A DNA stretch of 64,000 nucleotides from Sepioteuthis lessoniana (GCA_963585895.1 CAUZXS010002518.1:78501-142500), one strand, 5' to 3'; shown: positions 11,395 to 23,916, counted from the stretch's first letter. Program-made: numbers and translations. Notes: generated by a model not told the origin, from the letters alone.

Positions 11395-11660
11395 TTTTTG
11401 ATAAAACACCAGACTGTACAAGTGCAGCACCCTCCATATCAACCAAACCTAGTTCTTAGCAATTTTTTTGTGTCTATTTAAAATGCATATCAAGGGTAAG
11501 ATTTGTAGAGATAATTTCAAAAGAGAAATTTCATAAGTGCTTTGACTGATGGAAAACTCACTGGAATAAGTGTGTTGAATGCTAAGAGGAATATTTTGAA
11601 AAAAAATGTTTCAGTCATTGTTCATTTCTGTCTTGGTAAATACAGCTTTAGTCTTGATAC
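11395..11660 (+). pseudogene. Tc1/mariner transposase C-terminal remnant (family J)
   Basis: One frame reads HPPYQPNLVLSNFF, a worn version of the mariner motif PPYSPDLAPCDFF that holds the third catalytic Asp, here Asn. About 115 bp on, another frame reads HWNKCVEC followed after a stop by EEYFEKK, the usual end of such transposases. Stops and frameshifts make it dead. Two related remnants lie at 41436 and 60838. Confidence 0.65.
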
Positions 11661-11690
11661 CTTTTGAACATGCTAGGTAATGTGCCATTA

Positions 11691-13100
11691 TTATGAAGAC
11701 TGAAAAAAATTATATATCTACAAATCACACCTGGTTTCTTTTTTTGGGGTGGGGGTAAATGAGTATTTCAAATTCAGTAAATAATTCTTCATAATGCACT
11801 CAATTGCTTGAGCAGTAGACTGAGAGCAGACATGCCTCAAATTTCGTCCAGGGAGAAAAACAACATTGAGATCAAAGTAGAGAAAAACTGCCTTCCTCTT
11901 ATGATTATTTTAAAGCTTGTAAAGTTAATGATGGCTGGAAGTCATGTTTTAAAAAGAAGTGATGGTACAGCATTTGATCTCATCTAAGACAGGGAATATA
12001 AAGAAAAAATCCTAGTGCATTTACAGGTAAGCATTTAATGTTGTTGAAATATATAAACTAAAGCAGAAAAAAAAAAATTTATAATAAAGAAGATTGTTTT
12101 AAGTAAATAATATAAGTTTTATAAATTTAGACTCGTTAGTCTCTGGCTTCCACACAAGACATTAACCAACCAGGTACCTCTCAACTTCACATTTAAGACC
12201 AAGCAAATATTTTTTAAACTTTTTTTTTGACAAATAAACACAAGTCTTTTGATATCAAATAGGGTGAATCTAAAGAATGCATTTATTTAATAAAAAAGTA
12301 GGGGGTTCTACTTCAGTGAAAAGTATATCTATCTATTTTGAAAAGATACTGTTTATTTGGCTTTCACTGGGTGGTATTTAATATCTCCAAAAATATAGCC
12401 TACCTAGAGCAGTAGAACCCTTGTCCCTTTCAAAATACTCTAAGAACCTCAATAACATTTTTCTAGCATAAAACACTCTGGAAAATCAACATCAGTACCA
12501 TTCTTCTTACTCTTGTCTATCTTGTGTCAAAAGTGATTTTAGTTTTGGGAAAAACCAGAATTTGCAGGAAGTCAAATTTGGATTGAAGGGAGAGAGGGCT
12601 AAGTAATTTGATGTTTTGCTAAGATATACTGCACAAAACAACAACTACAAAATGAATAATTCATGGGTGAGTGAGTGTTCATGCATGTGCAGTAAGGTCC
12701 CTATTAATTGGTTACATCAGAGTTACACAAACATGTCAAGACCTTAACCACACCTAGCTTTCATATTTTGTGCCTCACTAGTTTTGATTTAATTTTTCCA
12801 TTACGATACAGACTCGACATTTATTCATCTATTTTCCAATTTTTAAAAATATACTGTATTGCATGATTACTCGTGTATCATGCAACTTTCTGAGATGAAA
12901 TTTTAGTCTAGTATTCAGGGATTATACTAGACATGACATACAAAGTTAGTGTGGGTAAATAGTTAGCCAAGACTAGGCCCAAGCCAACTGGGGTGCCTAT
13001 AATTTCCAGCTGCAGAATTCAACAAATAGTCCTGGATAGTATTGAATGATGTTTGAATATATAGAGTAATTTTTAGAATATTTTAAAAGATATCGTGAAA
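11691..13100. other. Unassigned AT-rich DNA
   Basis: No repeat shared with the rest of the window and no convincing frame. It may hold old, unrecognised repeat DNA. Confidence 0.4.
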
Positions 13101-13244
13101 AAAATTGATAATTATAATTTTCACATAAAGAGGTAGTTAATTCTTTGAGAAGGAAGAAAAAATATACAAGAGAAAATCATTTTTTTATATGGCTGAGGTT
13201 CACACACAAACACACTGATTTAAAGATTCTTTTGTCAGCAGAGC

Positions 13245-13610
13245 TTAGAATAAACCAATTGCATCTGCCAGTAGAGGGATAAGACCCCATCCAAAAGAAA
13301 ACAGGTCATCCTGAGTATGACACTAGATTGTATCTGATGATGGTTCCAATTTTAGAGTGTGTAGAGTATCTCTTTATTGCCATTACTCCCAGGTCAACTC
13401 TACCCAGCAGTGGTAGTATGTGTTAGAGTCCCATCTATGGCTCAAATTGATCAGTATAAAAATTGTTCATATTGGATTTGATCACATAAAAAATTTTCAG
13501 AAAAAAAGAACATAAAAATGTAAATATGAATGTATAATGAATGCAATCCCTAACCTCATGGCATAACATAACCTGAGACAAGTTGAGATGACATTAAAAT
13601 CAATCAATTA
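13245..13610 (+). mobile_element. Element H, near full length
   Basis: Body sense 'ctgccagtagagggataaga', 'ctgagtatgacactagattg', 'tctttattgccattactccc'. Tail region 'gtataatgaatgcaatccct' and end 'cattaaaatcaatcaatta'. Confidence 0.8.
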
Positions 13611-13615
13611 AATAG

Positions 13616-14440
13616 ATTTAAAGAATGATGATGAAGATGAAATAAAATATAAACAAAAAGATTTAATGTTACAATTCTGTTATAAAAATTGTCGAAAATA
13701 ATTCCATTAGTTACTATTAGTATGGAACTGAATAAAATATATTTTTATGTTAGTATTTATTTCTTCTGCCATTTTGAATTAGTCATTTCCTTTATTTTTC
13801 AAAGAAAAACTTTTTAGTATTTATTTCTATCATTTGGCAATAGGTCATAGGGATTTTTTTTTTATTAATTCTATGGAGATGATTCTTTGGCGGCTGTTGG
13901 TTTATTTTCATTTTATTTTTATTTAAAAAAAATTTAATTATCTTCTTCAAAAGAATTCCCCTGGCTCATTTCTCTTCTCATAGACATGGGAATATTTCCT
14001 TCATTTTAAAATGGAGGTGAAAAGGTTAATAACTAAGAATTTGCTTTAATTGTATTTTCTTCTTTATTCAAATGACATTATTTTGTTTCATTTATAAACC
14101 ATGGTTATTTGTTTATCATTTCACATGTATTAAATATTAAGTCTCCTTACGTTTTATTTAATTTTCTCATTATATTTTTTGTCTATTTGTTTCATCTTAT
14201 GCACTTGCATATCATTTTTGAAAAGATTATTTACATCAGCACTTCTGGTTGTGGTTCCAAGATAGTATGATCTATCATGTTTGTGAGTTCGGGATGTGGG
14301 ATCAATGATGGACACTGAAATCACTTGAGAAAACAAAAGAAAGAAAAACACATGGAGAAATTAAAAAAAAAGAAAAAAAAAGAAAGAGAAATTGGAAAAA
14401 AGATAAAGAATTCCAAGTAATGTACAGAAGGAAAAAGATT
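13616..14440. other. Unassigned AT-rich DNA
   Basis: T-rich then A-rich sequence with no feature that I can support. The 14330-14440 part is a purine-rich tract ending in a short (TA)n(GA)n run at 14442-14475. Confidence 0.4.
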
Positions 14441-14443
14441 GAA

Positions 14444-14476
<33 letters not shown>

Positions 14477-14519
14477 TTGGTTGGTTTTATGGCAGCTCTG
14501 TGCTATTTCATGCTTAAGT

Positions 14520-14937
14520 CACTTTAACAATTGATTTTAATAGTATGTCAATCCTAGGGTCTAGGGTGATTTTATGATTATAATTTTCACAGAAAGACAT
14601 AGTTAATTCTTTGGAAAGGAAGAAGGTGATTTTATGCTGAGAAGTGAGGTGATCATGTTCATTGAACATTCAGTATTCATAGTTATATTTTTTGAGTAGT
14701 TGTTTTTCCAGTTTTTTGGGGTTTTTTTTTTGCACTCAATCCTATTGAACATAAATAATTTTGAAACAGATCTAATTGAACCATAGATGTGACCTTAGTA
14801 GTTACTACCACTCCAGATCAAAACTGACCTGGGAGTAATGTCAATGAGAAGAAGTACTCCATGCTGTCCCGATCTTCAGACCTGGAGCCTCACCACCAGA
14901 TGCAGTTTAGTTTCATATGCATGACACCCCTTTTTTT
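14520..14937 (-). mobile_element. Element H with a 48-bp insertion
   Basis: Tail complement 'ttgattttaatagtatgtca' is broken by 48 bp at 14577-14624 flanked by the 12-bp repeat 'ggtgattttatg'. It resumes 'ctgagaagtgaggtgatcat'. The body at 14780-14937 ('gtgaccttagtagttactac') ends before the distal part. Confidence 0.8.
14577..14624 (+). repeat. 48-bp insert with 12-bp flanking duplication
   Basis: The insert starts 'attataattttcaca' and ends 'aaaggaagaa'. A copy with 5 differences lies 1.4 kb upstream at 13111-13158 on the same strand. The flanks 14565-14576 and 14625-14636 are identical ('ggtgattttatg'). Confidence 0.8.
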
Positions 14938-14997
14938 TTAAGGGGAAGATAGAAATCTTCAACCTTTGCTGTTTTGCACCCAGTTATATAGTATCAA

Positions 14998-15818
14998 ATA
15001 TTCGAATTACAAATAATTTTCAAATAGATCTCTTTGACCCTTAAACAGGACCCTAACAAATACTACCACACCAGTACAGTTGATTGGTTGTTTTACAGCA
15101 CATCAACCCTTTTTGTGCTGAATTAAATTTCAAACAATTCAGTTTTGTATAAGAATAATTTTTGTTTACAAGCAGATGTCCAAACAATTTGGTTTAGCAT
15201 AAGTATACATTTAGTTCTATTTAACCCATAAATATCAGGTGCTGCCATTCCGGGCCAGAGTGGACCAGGAAACAATGGCAAGGAAGGGGTGCTCCACATT
15301 ACCCAAAACTCCAGCATCACTGGAACCTCACCATCAGATTGTTTAGTGCCATATCCAGGACTCTCATAGGCGGGGTCTTAACCCTCTGAAGAGGTGCAGT
15401 CGGTGTATTCTACAGCCCCAGCCGACTGGGCAATACACAGAGTTAATGTCAAAACAGTTTTATTTCAGATAATTCAGTTTAGCATTAGTACACAGTTTAG
15501 ATGTCAAAACAGTTCTATTCTAAACAATTCAGTTTAGCATAAATACACAGTTTAAATGCAAAAACAGTAAATTCAAAAAACCTCAGTTTAGTTCTATTTA
15601 ACCCATAGATAGGACCCTTATCAGGTGCTACCACTCCAGGCCTGAGTGGACCTGGGAGCGATGGCAATAATGAGGTACTCTGTATTCTCCAAAGCTCCAG
15701 CATTACTGGAACCACACCATCAGATTGTTTAGTGTCATATCCAGGACACTTGTTGGGGGGGGGTCTTACCCCTCTGCAGAGAAGCAGTCGGTGTATTCTA
15801 CAGCCCCAGCTGACTGAG
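14998..15818 (-). mobile_element. Three G/H bodies in tandem
   Basis: A short H body start (14998-15076), a G copy with tail complement 'ttgattggttgttttacagc' and full body (15077-15434), then a second monomer array and body (15435-15818, 'ggtgctaccactccaggcct' to 'agccccagctgactgag'). The last two bodies are closely alike. Confidence 0.8.
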
Positions 15819-15819
15819 T

Positions 15820-16229
15820 AAGAGAGAGAGAGAGAGTAATTAAGCAGTAGAGTATATCATTATCAATTACAATTTTTTTTTATCTTAATTTTAGTTGTAT
15901 TGTGTTTTTTTTTTTTTAAGATCACAACTCACCAAGGTTATCTCTACAAAAGCAAGGTATGACACATATTGAAAATAATAAAGGATAAGTCCTCAGGGAG
16001 ATTCAAGCTCATATCTACTTTTCATTTCCCGGAAATCTAGCTTTCTGTACCAATTGCTGATACTTAGTTATTACTCATGAAATGACAAAAAAAAAACACA
16101 AGACAAAAAAGAATACAAAAAAAACACATTGATATATTCTAACTTCTACGTGGTTATATTAATTTTTCCTTTTAGAAAAGAAACTAAATATTACATCAAA
16201 ATGTATTTGCTAATAATCACATGTATTTG
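15820..16229. other. Short (GA)n run, then unassigned AT-rich DNA
   Basis: A (GA)8 run at 15820-15836 ends the preceding element. The rest has A and T runs only. Confidence 0.5.
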
Positions 16230-16231
16230 AA

Positions 16232-16516
16232 GGCACTTGGAGCTTAATGGTTCCTGTTGTAGTAAGTGAACTCTGTAGCCAGAGCTTAAATCCTGGATGA
16301 GACTGTCTGCATTTAACATAGAACTAATATACGTGGAAAAGATATGAATCCAACTATTCTCCCTTCAGCTAAGGGTAAATAGGAGGTTTGATTAGTCTTT
16401 CTAACCTTGATATGGCAACTAATCTAGGAGAAGGAAAACTGAATTCAAACCAGTTACAGAATTGGAGAGGGATGGGCTCCACCAGGCTGATCCTGCTTAT
16501 GACATGTTATACGAGT
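16232..16516 (+). mobile_element. SINE B, diverged
   Basis: The head 'gcacttggagcttaatggtt' is worn. The core 'tatgaatccaactattctcc' and 'cagctaagggtaaatagg' are clear, as is 'ctaggagaaggaaaactgaa'. The tail is degraded. Confidence 0.75.
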
Positions 16517-16989
16517 AGTGTCTACATGACCAAAACCAGATTATAAGACCAGGGAAGAAGCTATATTTACTGGGGTTCTTTAATTATCACTTTTGGTATT
16601 GTCAACAAATAGAACTTGTTTACTTTCATTGATATCGAATCTGCTTGGGTTACAAGAGCAACATTTCTTTGCACATAACATAAAGTGAAAAGGTTTGAGA
16701 ACATTCTATGGAAAAAAAAATTATGGAATTTTCTACCTAACAGTTTCATATTTAGGAAATAGGTTTACATTTTTGTCAATTTGAAAGTGCGAGTTATGAG
16801 AAAGAATACACAGATGTATATCTCTATCTCTAGAACAATTCCCATTTGCTATGCAAATATTTTCTTTTCATTTCAATCATGAAATTATCTTATTCAATTC
16901 TTCTATCTTCATTCTAATCCATAATTCAGATTTTTTTTTATACATCCACACTACTTCTTTTTTGCTTTGGTCATTTTTTTCTTCTTTTT

Positions 16990-17927
<938 letters not shown>

Positions 17928-18172
17928 TGTTGGCGACCTTAGATGAGGGTGACCTGAAGGCTCCTTTTTTAATAGCTACCACACTGAGGAGTAGGGGAAG
18001 GTTCTACTCCATTCCCTGGATTGCTCCACTTTACCCTTGATGCTAACCTTATAATCCTGAGTGTTAAGCAAAGCGGCATCAAGTACCATTTTTTGAGTCT
18101 TGGGTATGACTCAACCTAGGATTGAACCCTGATCTCCCTGACCATTGGTGAACACTCTAATGGCATCTTAGT
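17928..18172 (-). mobile_element. SINE C, near full length
   Basis: Reversed family order: 'gttggcgaccttagatgagg', 'cctgaaggctcctttttta', 'ggattgctccactttaccct', 'gagtcttgggtatgactcaa', and the B box complement 'ggattgaaccctgatctccc' with 'gaacactctaatgg'. The target duplication is not obvious. Confidence 0.85.
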
Positions 18173-19047
18173 CCTCTTTAAAGTACTACTCTTTGGAATC
18201 TCTCATACTTGTGTCAGCATTCTTTCTGCTTTTTGAAACAGTCTGAAAAATCTTCTTTTAGAATCAACATCAGCTGTATTGTTCATCATCCTTAATCTAT
18301 GGTCAAAAATTTGCTCTTTTTTCAATAGCGATTTTTGGCAAAAGTTGGATGGTGCAAGATGCTATGGAATGTAACAGTCATGCAGAGCATTAGCTCACTC
18401 AACAGCCTCTTATTATTGACTGAATAACTTTACAGGTAAATTATTTTAATTCTTACACACACAAACATATATATATATTTGGGGAAAATAGAAATAAATC
18501 CAATACTATGTAAATATAAGATATGAAAAAAATATTCAGAGAAGGTATTTTTTGATGCATGATAATAAAAATCTTGCTTTATAACTGAAGTTAGATATTT
18601 CATCTGAAAAATATTTTAAAACGAAAAAATGAAACAAAAAAAAAAATGCAAAGTTAATCGTTTACCATTTGAAATCGGACTAACGTCACTCTTGCATTCA
18701 AAACTTTTAAAGAGATAATGTCTTCTTATAGATTTAAAAAAAAATTTATTTAAACATTTTTCAAAAATTATGTCCAAGGTCATAGTTTACATTTTCTTTT
18801 TGAAAAAAAAAATTATATATCAAATAGAATGTCATCCTTTGTATTTGTGGTTTGAACTTCAAAATTTCTTTTAGAAAATCTTTTCTTTATAAATCCTCAC
18901 AAAAATATTGAATTGAAGTATAATTTAGTATTAATTAATAAAAAACTTATCTAAATAAGGAATATTGTAATTATTTAGAACTAATTTAATGATAGGAGGT
19001 AAGTTAATTATTGGACCAACTTAAGTCACTAAACACCCCTATCCTAA

Positions 19048-19050
<3 letters not shown>
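18173..19050. other. Unassigned AT-rich DNA
   Basis: Frequent A and T homopolymers and no recognisable repeat or gene. Confidence 0.4.
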
Positions 19051-19051
<1 letters not shown>

Positions 19052-19091
<40 letters not shown>

Positions 19092-19200
19092 TGACAAATT
19101 ACAAGAGCTGTTGACTATGTCTACTCTATCCAAGATATATGCTCTATCATTAGTATTGAACACTCTTTATTCATAAATATAGCAAAGTTTAATATATATG
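19052..19200 (+). repeat. (TA)n tract followed by a shared 60-bp block
   Basis: A TA run (19052-19087) is followed by 'gctctatcattagtattgaa' and 'aaatatagcaaagt' (19141-19190). The same block occurs after TA tracts near 24566 and 62936, near hammerhead-like cores in both cases, so it may be part of the same retroelement. Confidence 0.55.
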
Positions 19201-20142
19201 TTCATACAGACTGATAGAAGAATGTTTATCTAAATTAAAGAAATAAAAGAAATATAAAGGTGTCAACAATAAAAAAGCATAACAGTTGAAATAAAAACAA
19301 AATGTATATAGAATATATGAAAACAAAAAAGGAAAAAAAGTGATTAAAGATAAAATATGAAAAAATCTAACAAAATTACAATATAATTACATTATATAAA
19401 CCAACTGAAATCAAAAAGAAAAAACTTGTGCAAACCAAAAATGAAAGACTATGGCAGATCAAAAATAAACAAACAAAACAATTCAAAACAAATGAAAAAA
19501 AAATAGAATAAGAGGTAAACTTTTACACAGTAAATATAAGTATATATATATATATATATATATATATACCAAAACAATGGTGGAAAAAAATGACAGGAAT
19601 ATAATAGAATTCTATAGAGACTCAAATTAAAAAATAATCAAAGTATATCAAGTAGAAAAAAGCTATAAAGATAAGAAATATATACTACATAATATTTCTG
19701 TTAAAACAATTTTTCCCTTAATCTCTTGAGTTATTGTTTGACTGTCCTTTGTTTTATTCTTGGTGATAAAATGGATCTAAACATAAAAACTTTTTTTATA
19801 AAAATATTTTTTTATTTATTTTATTCATTTTTCTTTTCAGGTCATAAGTTAAAGAATTTCATATAATTTTAGTTCTTTTTTTTTTGTTGTTGTTGATCAT
19901 CTAACAGAGGTTAATGGGATATTTTTCATATTTATTTGTTCCTTTAATGGAAAATATCAAGAGAAAATAACCTCGCAGATTTGAGAGTTGGGGAACTCTT
20001 GGTGTAGAATAATAGTTACCAGGCTAGTTGGCCAGGTCATTATTCTAATTGTGAGTTCGATTCATACTGGGTGTCCCTTACTTAGGAGTTTGAATTATTA
20101 AAAAATCAGGTTATAAAATGTTGAAGGTAGAGAAGAATCTTG
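19201..20142. other. A-rich DNA with a TA tract and a weak tRNA-like stretch
   Basis: A (TA)n run lies at 19541-19568. At about 19995-20085, 'tagaataatagttaccagg' and 'tgagttcgattcatactgg' have the spacing of A and B boxes, suggesting another tRNA-derived head, but no family mate was found here. Confidence 0.4.
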
Positions 20143-20250
20143 ATTGATTGATTTTAACAGTATGTCAAAGCATCTAGAGTTATTTTATGCCTAGAGGTTA
20201 GGGAATCACATTCATGGTTACATCTTTTGTGCAGTTGTTAAAAATTGTGC
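20143..20250 (-). mobile_element. Element H tail fragment
   Basis: Only the tail side is kept: 'gattgattttaacagtatgt', 'gagttattttatgcctagag', 'gggaatcacattcatgg'. No body follows. Confidence 0.7.
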
Positions 20251-20397
20251 ATGGTGATGTGTATGAAACTCAGTCATGGAGAGTCATTTACATTGTGAAC
20301 TTTTTAGATTTCAAATTGGCTCTGGTTACAAAGGACATTGAGCAATCAAAAAAACTTTCTTATACATTTTCTCACATTCTCTAGCCCACTATAAATG

Positions 20398-20404
20398 TAT
20401 TATA

Positions 20405-20466
<62 letters not shown>
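20398..20466. repeat. (TA)n(GA)n compound microsatellite
   Basis: TA run to 20450, then GA to 20466. Confidence 0.9.
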
Positions 20467-20592
20467 TATTTGATTGTATCAATCAATTTATATTTTCTCT
20501 AATAAACATCCATATATACATAATTGTGCAGCTGTTTAACAGAAAGACATCCAGCAGTGTGTGTGTGCATGTATATACATATCATATTTACC

Positions 20593-20872
20593 AACCCCTC
20601 CACTCAAGCAGGATATGACACAAGGTCAATTTTTTAAGCGGAGTTTAACAGGTTTGAATTCACAGTTTTCCTTCTCCTAGACTAGTTGCCTCACCTAGGC
20701 TGAAGCACCTAGTCTGTCCTACTATTTACCCATAGCTGGAGGGAGAATAATCGGATTCATACCTTTCCCAAGGGTATTAGTGCTATGTGAAATGCAACCA
20801 ATCTCATCCAGGATTTGAACTCGTGTCGCCATGTACATTTCCCACGACGATAACCATTACACCATGGGCACG
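20593..20872 (-). mobile_element. SINE B, full length
   Basis: Complete reversed copy: tail 'ccaacccctccactcaagca', 'gacacaaggtcaattt', 'gaattcacagttttccttct', core 'ctatttacccatagctggag', and head with B box complement 'gatttgaactcgtgtcgcca' and A box complement 'gataaccattacaccatggg'. One of the least worn copies. Confidence 0.9.
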
Positions 20873-20873
20873 G

Positions 20874-20920
<47 letters not shown>
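20873..20920. repeat. (TA)n(CA)n compound microsatellite
   Basis: TA then CA run lying between the SINE B head and the hammerhead element. A further TA run follows the ribozyme at 20991-21013. Confidence 0.9.
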
Positions 20921-20921
<1 letters not shown>

Positions 20922-20933
20922 GGAAGTTAGTAT

Positions 20934-20988
20934 GTCTAGCCACACTGATGAGTTCTGATTGAACGAAACAGATCTGTCTGTGGATGAC
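20934..20988 (+). ncRNA. Hammerhead self-cleaving ribozyme, type I
   Basis: All core elements are present in order. CTGATGA lies at 20945-20951. Stem II is GTTC (20952-20955) with GAAC (20961-20964) around a 5-nt loop. GAAA lies at 20965-20968. Stem III is ACAG (20968-20971) with CTGT (20974-20977) around a 2-nt loop. The cleavage-site base is C at 20978. Stem I pairs CCACA (20940-20944) with TGTGG (20979-20983), and GTC (20934-20936) with GAC (20986-20988) across a small internal loop. Very short stem III is known from hammerheads of Penelope-like elements and retrozymes, which often act as dimers. Activity is inferred, not shown. Confidence 0.85.
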
Positions 20989-21013
20989 TTTATATATATA
21001 TATATATATATAT

Positions 21014-21648
21014 CTATAATCCAACATCTGCTGAACTAACTCATGACTGTCGTATCTATCTCATTGTTTCTCACTCGTATTTTCTTCTTTGTTATTTAAT
21101 ATGATATTTATTATCATAGAAGATTTGAGGATGAGATGAGTTGTATGGCATTTTCATGTCGTACAGACCATAGGAAAGGCCTAAATCCTGCAATGGACTG
21201 AGAAAAAAGCTGAAAGAATGGAGCAATTCAGATACTCATTGGGTTTTCTAGCATTGTTCAAAAAAATAATTGAAGATTATTAAATTCTGACATATATATT
21301 CAAAGACCAAACATGTCATTGAAAACAGTATTCTAACAAAAACAAGACTTCTTATGTTGATAATACTTCTGGATAAATAACGTTAAAGGTCTTTTCTTCT
21401 ATGAAAGAATGAAAAGATCTTTTTTTTTTTTAGATCCAATGCTTGAGCAACTCATTCCATACTAAACTTTTTATTCTTCTTATTTGGTCCAAAAGAGTCA
21501 TTTTTGCCCTAAACTAACCTGTGGTGATCTCCACTAACCACAGAGGTCAGAATCACCTATTCCATGTTCATACTCAAGTCATCTTTCTCTCAATGATTGA
21601 TTTTCATCTTCCAGAATTTAATCTAAACAAGCAATCACTGACTTAATT

Positions 21649-21693
<45 letters not shown>

Positions 21694-22487
21694 TGTCAAA
21701 TAAATATTTCTTCAATATAATTTTGCAATATAAAACAAAACTAATTATAAAATTTAAATAAATAAATAATAATAAATAAATAAATAAAATAAATAAATAT
21801 AACTTCTCGCAAGTCTTAATTTTTAGGAATAATTAAAAGGACGTTTTTTTATTGGTTAAGAATAAAAAGCTGTCTTTGTGTTTATATCAATTTTAGGAAT
21901 AAATAAGCAGACGTTTTTTAAAAAGACATAGTCAACAAAAACTTTTCAACATGGAAAGACAGCGCTTTTAAAGGACGTTGCTTCACTTAACCAACGTTTC
22001 AAAAAAAAAAAAAAAAGGAATAAAACTTCGAAGTCAACTATTCTTCGAAAAGAGAGCATCAACACCAAAGCTAAGTGTTAATTTAATTGTGCTTTTGTTT
22101 GGGTTTTTTATATGTATATTTGGGTATAAGTACCTGAATATGTGCAATTGAAAATTGGCTTGGCTACGTGTTCATTTTTCTTCTAGAAGGTTCACATAAA
22201 ACTAAGTATTAGGTTGGGTATAATTTACCAATAATATATATACACACTCACACGAAATTAGTTATGAATACTGTAAGTTCATTATTTAAAGTTTCATTTG
22301 GTGTATACAATCATCAAATGGAAATGATTGTTATTTTTAGTTTTGTATGATGTGCACAGACTTAAAATGTTCCCAATCAATTGTAATATTTCTTAGTTTT
22401 TAGACCTGTTCTACTATAAAAGCATTTTGCTCTTTGTTATGCATATCTTTCTAATTTACATTTTTCTTATTATTCTCATTATATAAG
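21014..22487. other. Unassigned DNA with microsatellites
   Basis: Includes (TG)n(TA)n at 21647-21694 and an ATAA-rich stretch at 21750-21800. The stretch 21840-21930 repeats 'ttttaggaataa' and 'gacgtttttt' twice about 65 bp apart. No gene seen. Confidence 0.45.
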
Positions 22488-22755
22488 GAGTCATTTGTGG
22501 TGTAATGGTTATCATCATAGGAAATGGACTCAACTACCCAAGTTCAAATCCTGCATGAGGCTGTTTACATTTCACTTAGTGTTAATACTCTTGGGAAAGG
22601 TATGCATCCAACTATTCTTCCTTGAGCAATGGGTAAATAGTAGGGCAGGCTGAACTCTTTAACCTTGGTAGGGCAACCAGTCTAGAAGGAAAAGTGAATT
22701 CAAACCTGTGAAGTGCAGCTTAAAAAAACAATCTTGTCTTACAATGGAGTTGGAT
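22488..22755 (+). mobile_element. SINE B, near full length
   Basis: Head 'tggtgtaatggttatcatca' and 'caagttcaaatcctgcatga', core 'gggaaaggtatgcatcc' and 'gcaatgggtaaatagtaggg', then 'acaatcttgtcttaca'. The last part of the tail is replaced by (TG)n(TA)n at 22756-22783. Confidence 0.88.
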
Positions 22756-22785
22756 GTGCGTGTGTGTGTGTATATATATATATTT

Positions 22786-23090
22786 CCCTGACTCTCTCTC
22801 GCCATTTGTCTCTATCGTCCATTACTTCCGTCAGATTATCTAGACTACATCTGGTGTCCATATAGAGCTATATCGGACAGGTTCTAGTTGGTTGTCCAAC
22901 ACTTGCACGTCCATGTGAAGGGGTCCATTGGAGAAAGTTGCTTATGAGTTCATTCTTACTTCTCCAGAAGTATCCCACATGTCTTGTCTGTCTTATTTGG
23001 ATGTTTACAGAGACAAAAAGAAGGGGACTGTACTGCTGCTGCTTTATGGGATGTTGCTTCCAGGATTTGTTCAATATGACTCATAGCATT
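22786..23090 (-). pseudogene. LINE ORF2 C-terminal fragment
   Basis: On the minus strand a frame contains RQTRHVGYFWRSKNELI and LQWTPSHGRASVGQPTRT. These match residue for residue the pattern of the better copy at 58377-58682. It shows worn 'ctctctcgcc' and 'ctatcgtcc' text in place of the terminal AMNDREEWRERV-like region. 5'-truncated and frameshifted, so non-functional. The clade cannot be fixed without the reverse transcriptase domain. Confidence 0.75.
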
Positions 23091-23217
23091 CTAGTGCAAT
23101 ACCCAATGGGTTCATATATAAAAAAAAATTGAACTAAAATATTAATAGTTTCACAATGTTAAAAGTTTCCGGCATATTGGACTGCATGATTGTCAATGGA
23201 TAAGTGTTATATTGTTG

Positions 23218-23508
23218 GAGGTGCCCGTAGTGTAATGGTTATCGTCATAGGAAATGGACATGGCGACATGAGTTCAAATCCTGGACAAGACTGATAGCAT
23301 TTCACATAGCACTAATACCCTTTGGAAAGGTATGAATCCGATTATTCTCCCTTCAGCTATGGGTAAATAGTAGGGCAGACAAGGTTCTTCAGCCTTGGTT
23401 AGGCAACTAGTCAAGGAGAAGGAAAACTCTGAATTCAAACCTGTTAAACTCCGCTTAAAAATTGACCTTGTGTCATATCCTGCCCGAGCAGAGGGGTTGG
23501 TAAATAGG
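23218..23508 (+). mobile_element. SINE B, full length
   Basis: Head 'tagtgtaatggttatcgtca' with 'gagttcaaatcctggaca', core 'tttggaaaggtatgaatccg' and 'cagctatgggtaaatagtag', 'caaggagaaggaaaactctg', tail 'gagcagaggggttggtaaat'. Together with the copy at 42478 it gives the best family consensus in the window. Confidence 0.92.
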
Positions 23509-23727
23509 ATAAGTGTTATATTGTTTGTCTTTTTATTTTACATTGTTATATTGTTTGTCTTTTTTGTTTACATTATGGAGGTAAGGGTATATAGGGTAGG
23601 TAAAGAGTGAAAGTAAAGAAGAAAAGCCAAAAGAAAAAGAAGAAATCCAGGCTCCAGAATAGCTTATTCAAGGTTGAACTCCTAAGTTCAATATTTTCTA
23701 TATGGCCTAGTTAACTTGTTTTTTTTT

Positions 23728-23916
23728 TTGTTTTTTTGTTTAATGGCATATCACCTGTGTAAAAGCACAGTAGTGATACCATTTAATCTATAACTTGTAG
23801 GATAAAAGGTTTCATGCCTTTTCCAAGAATATCAGTCCAAAAGTGAAAGCAATAGTGTGACTAGAGTTTAAACTTGTTTACTATGATAATGTAGTCCAAC
23901 ACATTAGCCCCTATGC
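23728..23916 (-). mobile_element. SINE A, diverged
   Basis: Tail complement 'gtttaatggcatatcacctg', core 'catgccttttccaagaatat', reversed head 'agagtttaaacttgttta'. Overall shorter than intact copies. Confidence 0.7.

Noticed and set aside
10856..11401. 181-codon open frame
   Set aside because: Lies wholly inside a G retroposon copy; other copies of the same element do not keep the frame.
13337..13360. 'ctgatgatgg' as a further hammerhead core
   Set aside because: No GAAA at a suitable distance and no stem I pairing; it is part of the H body.
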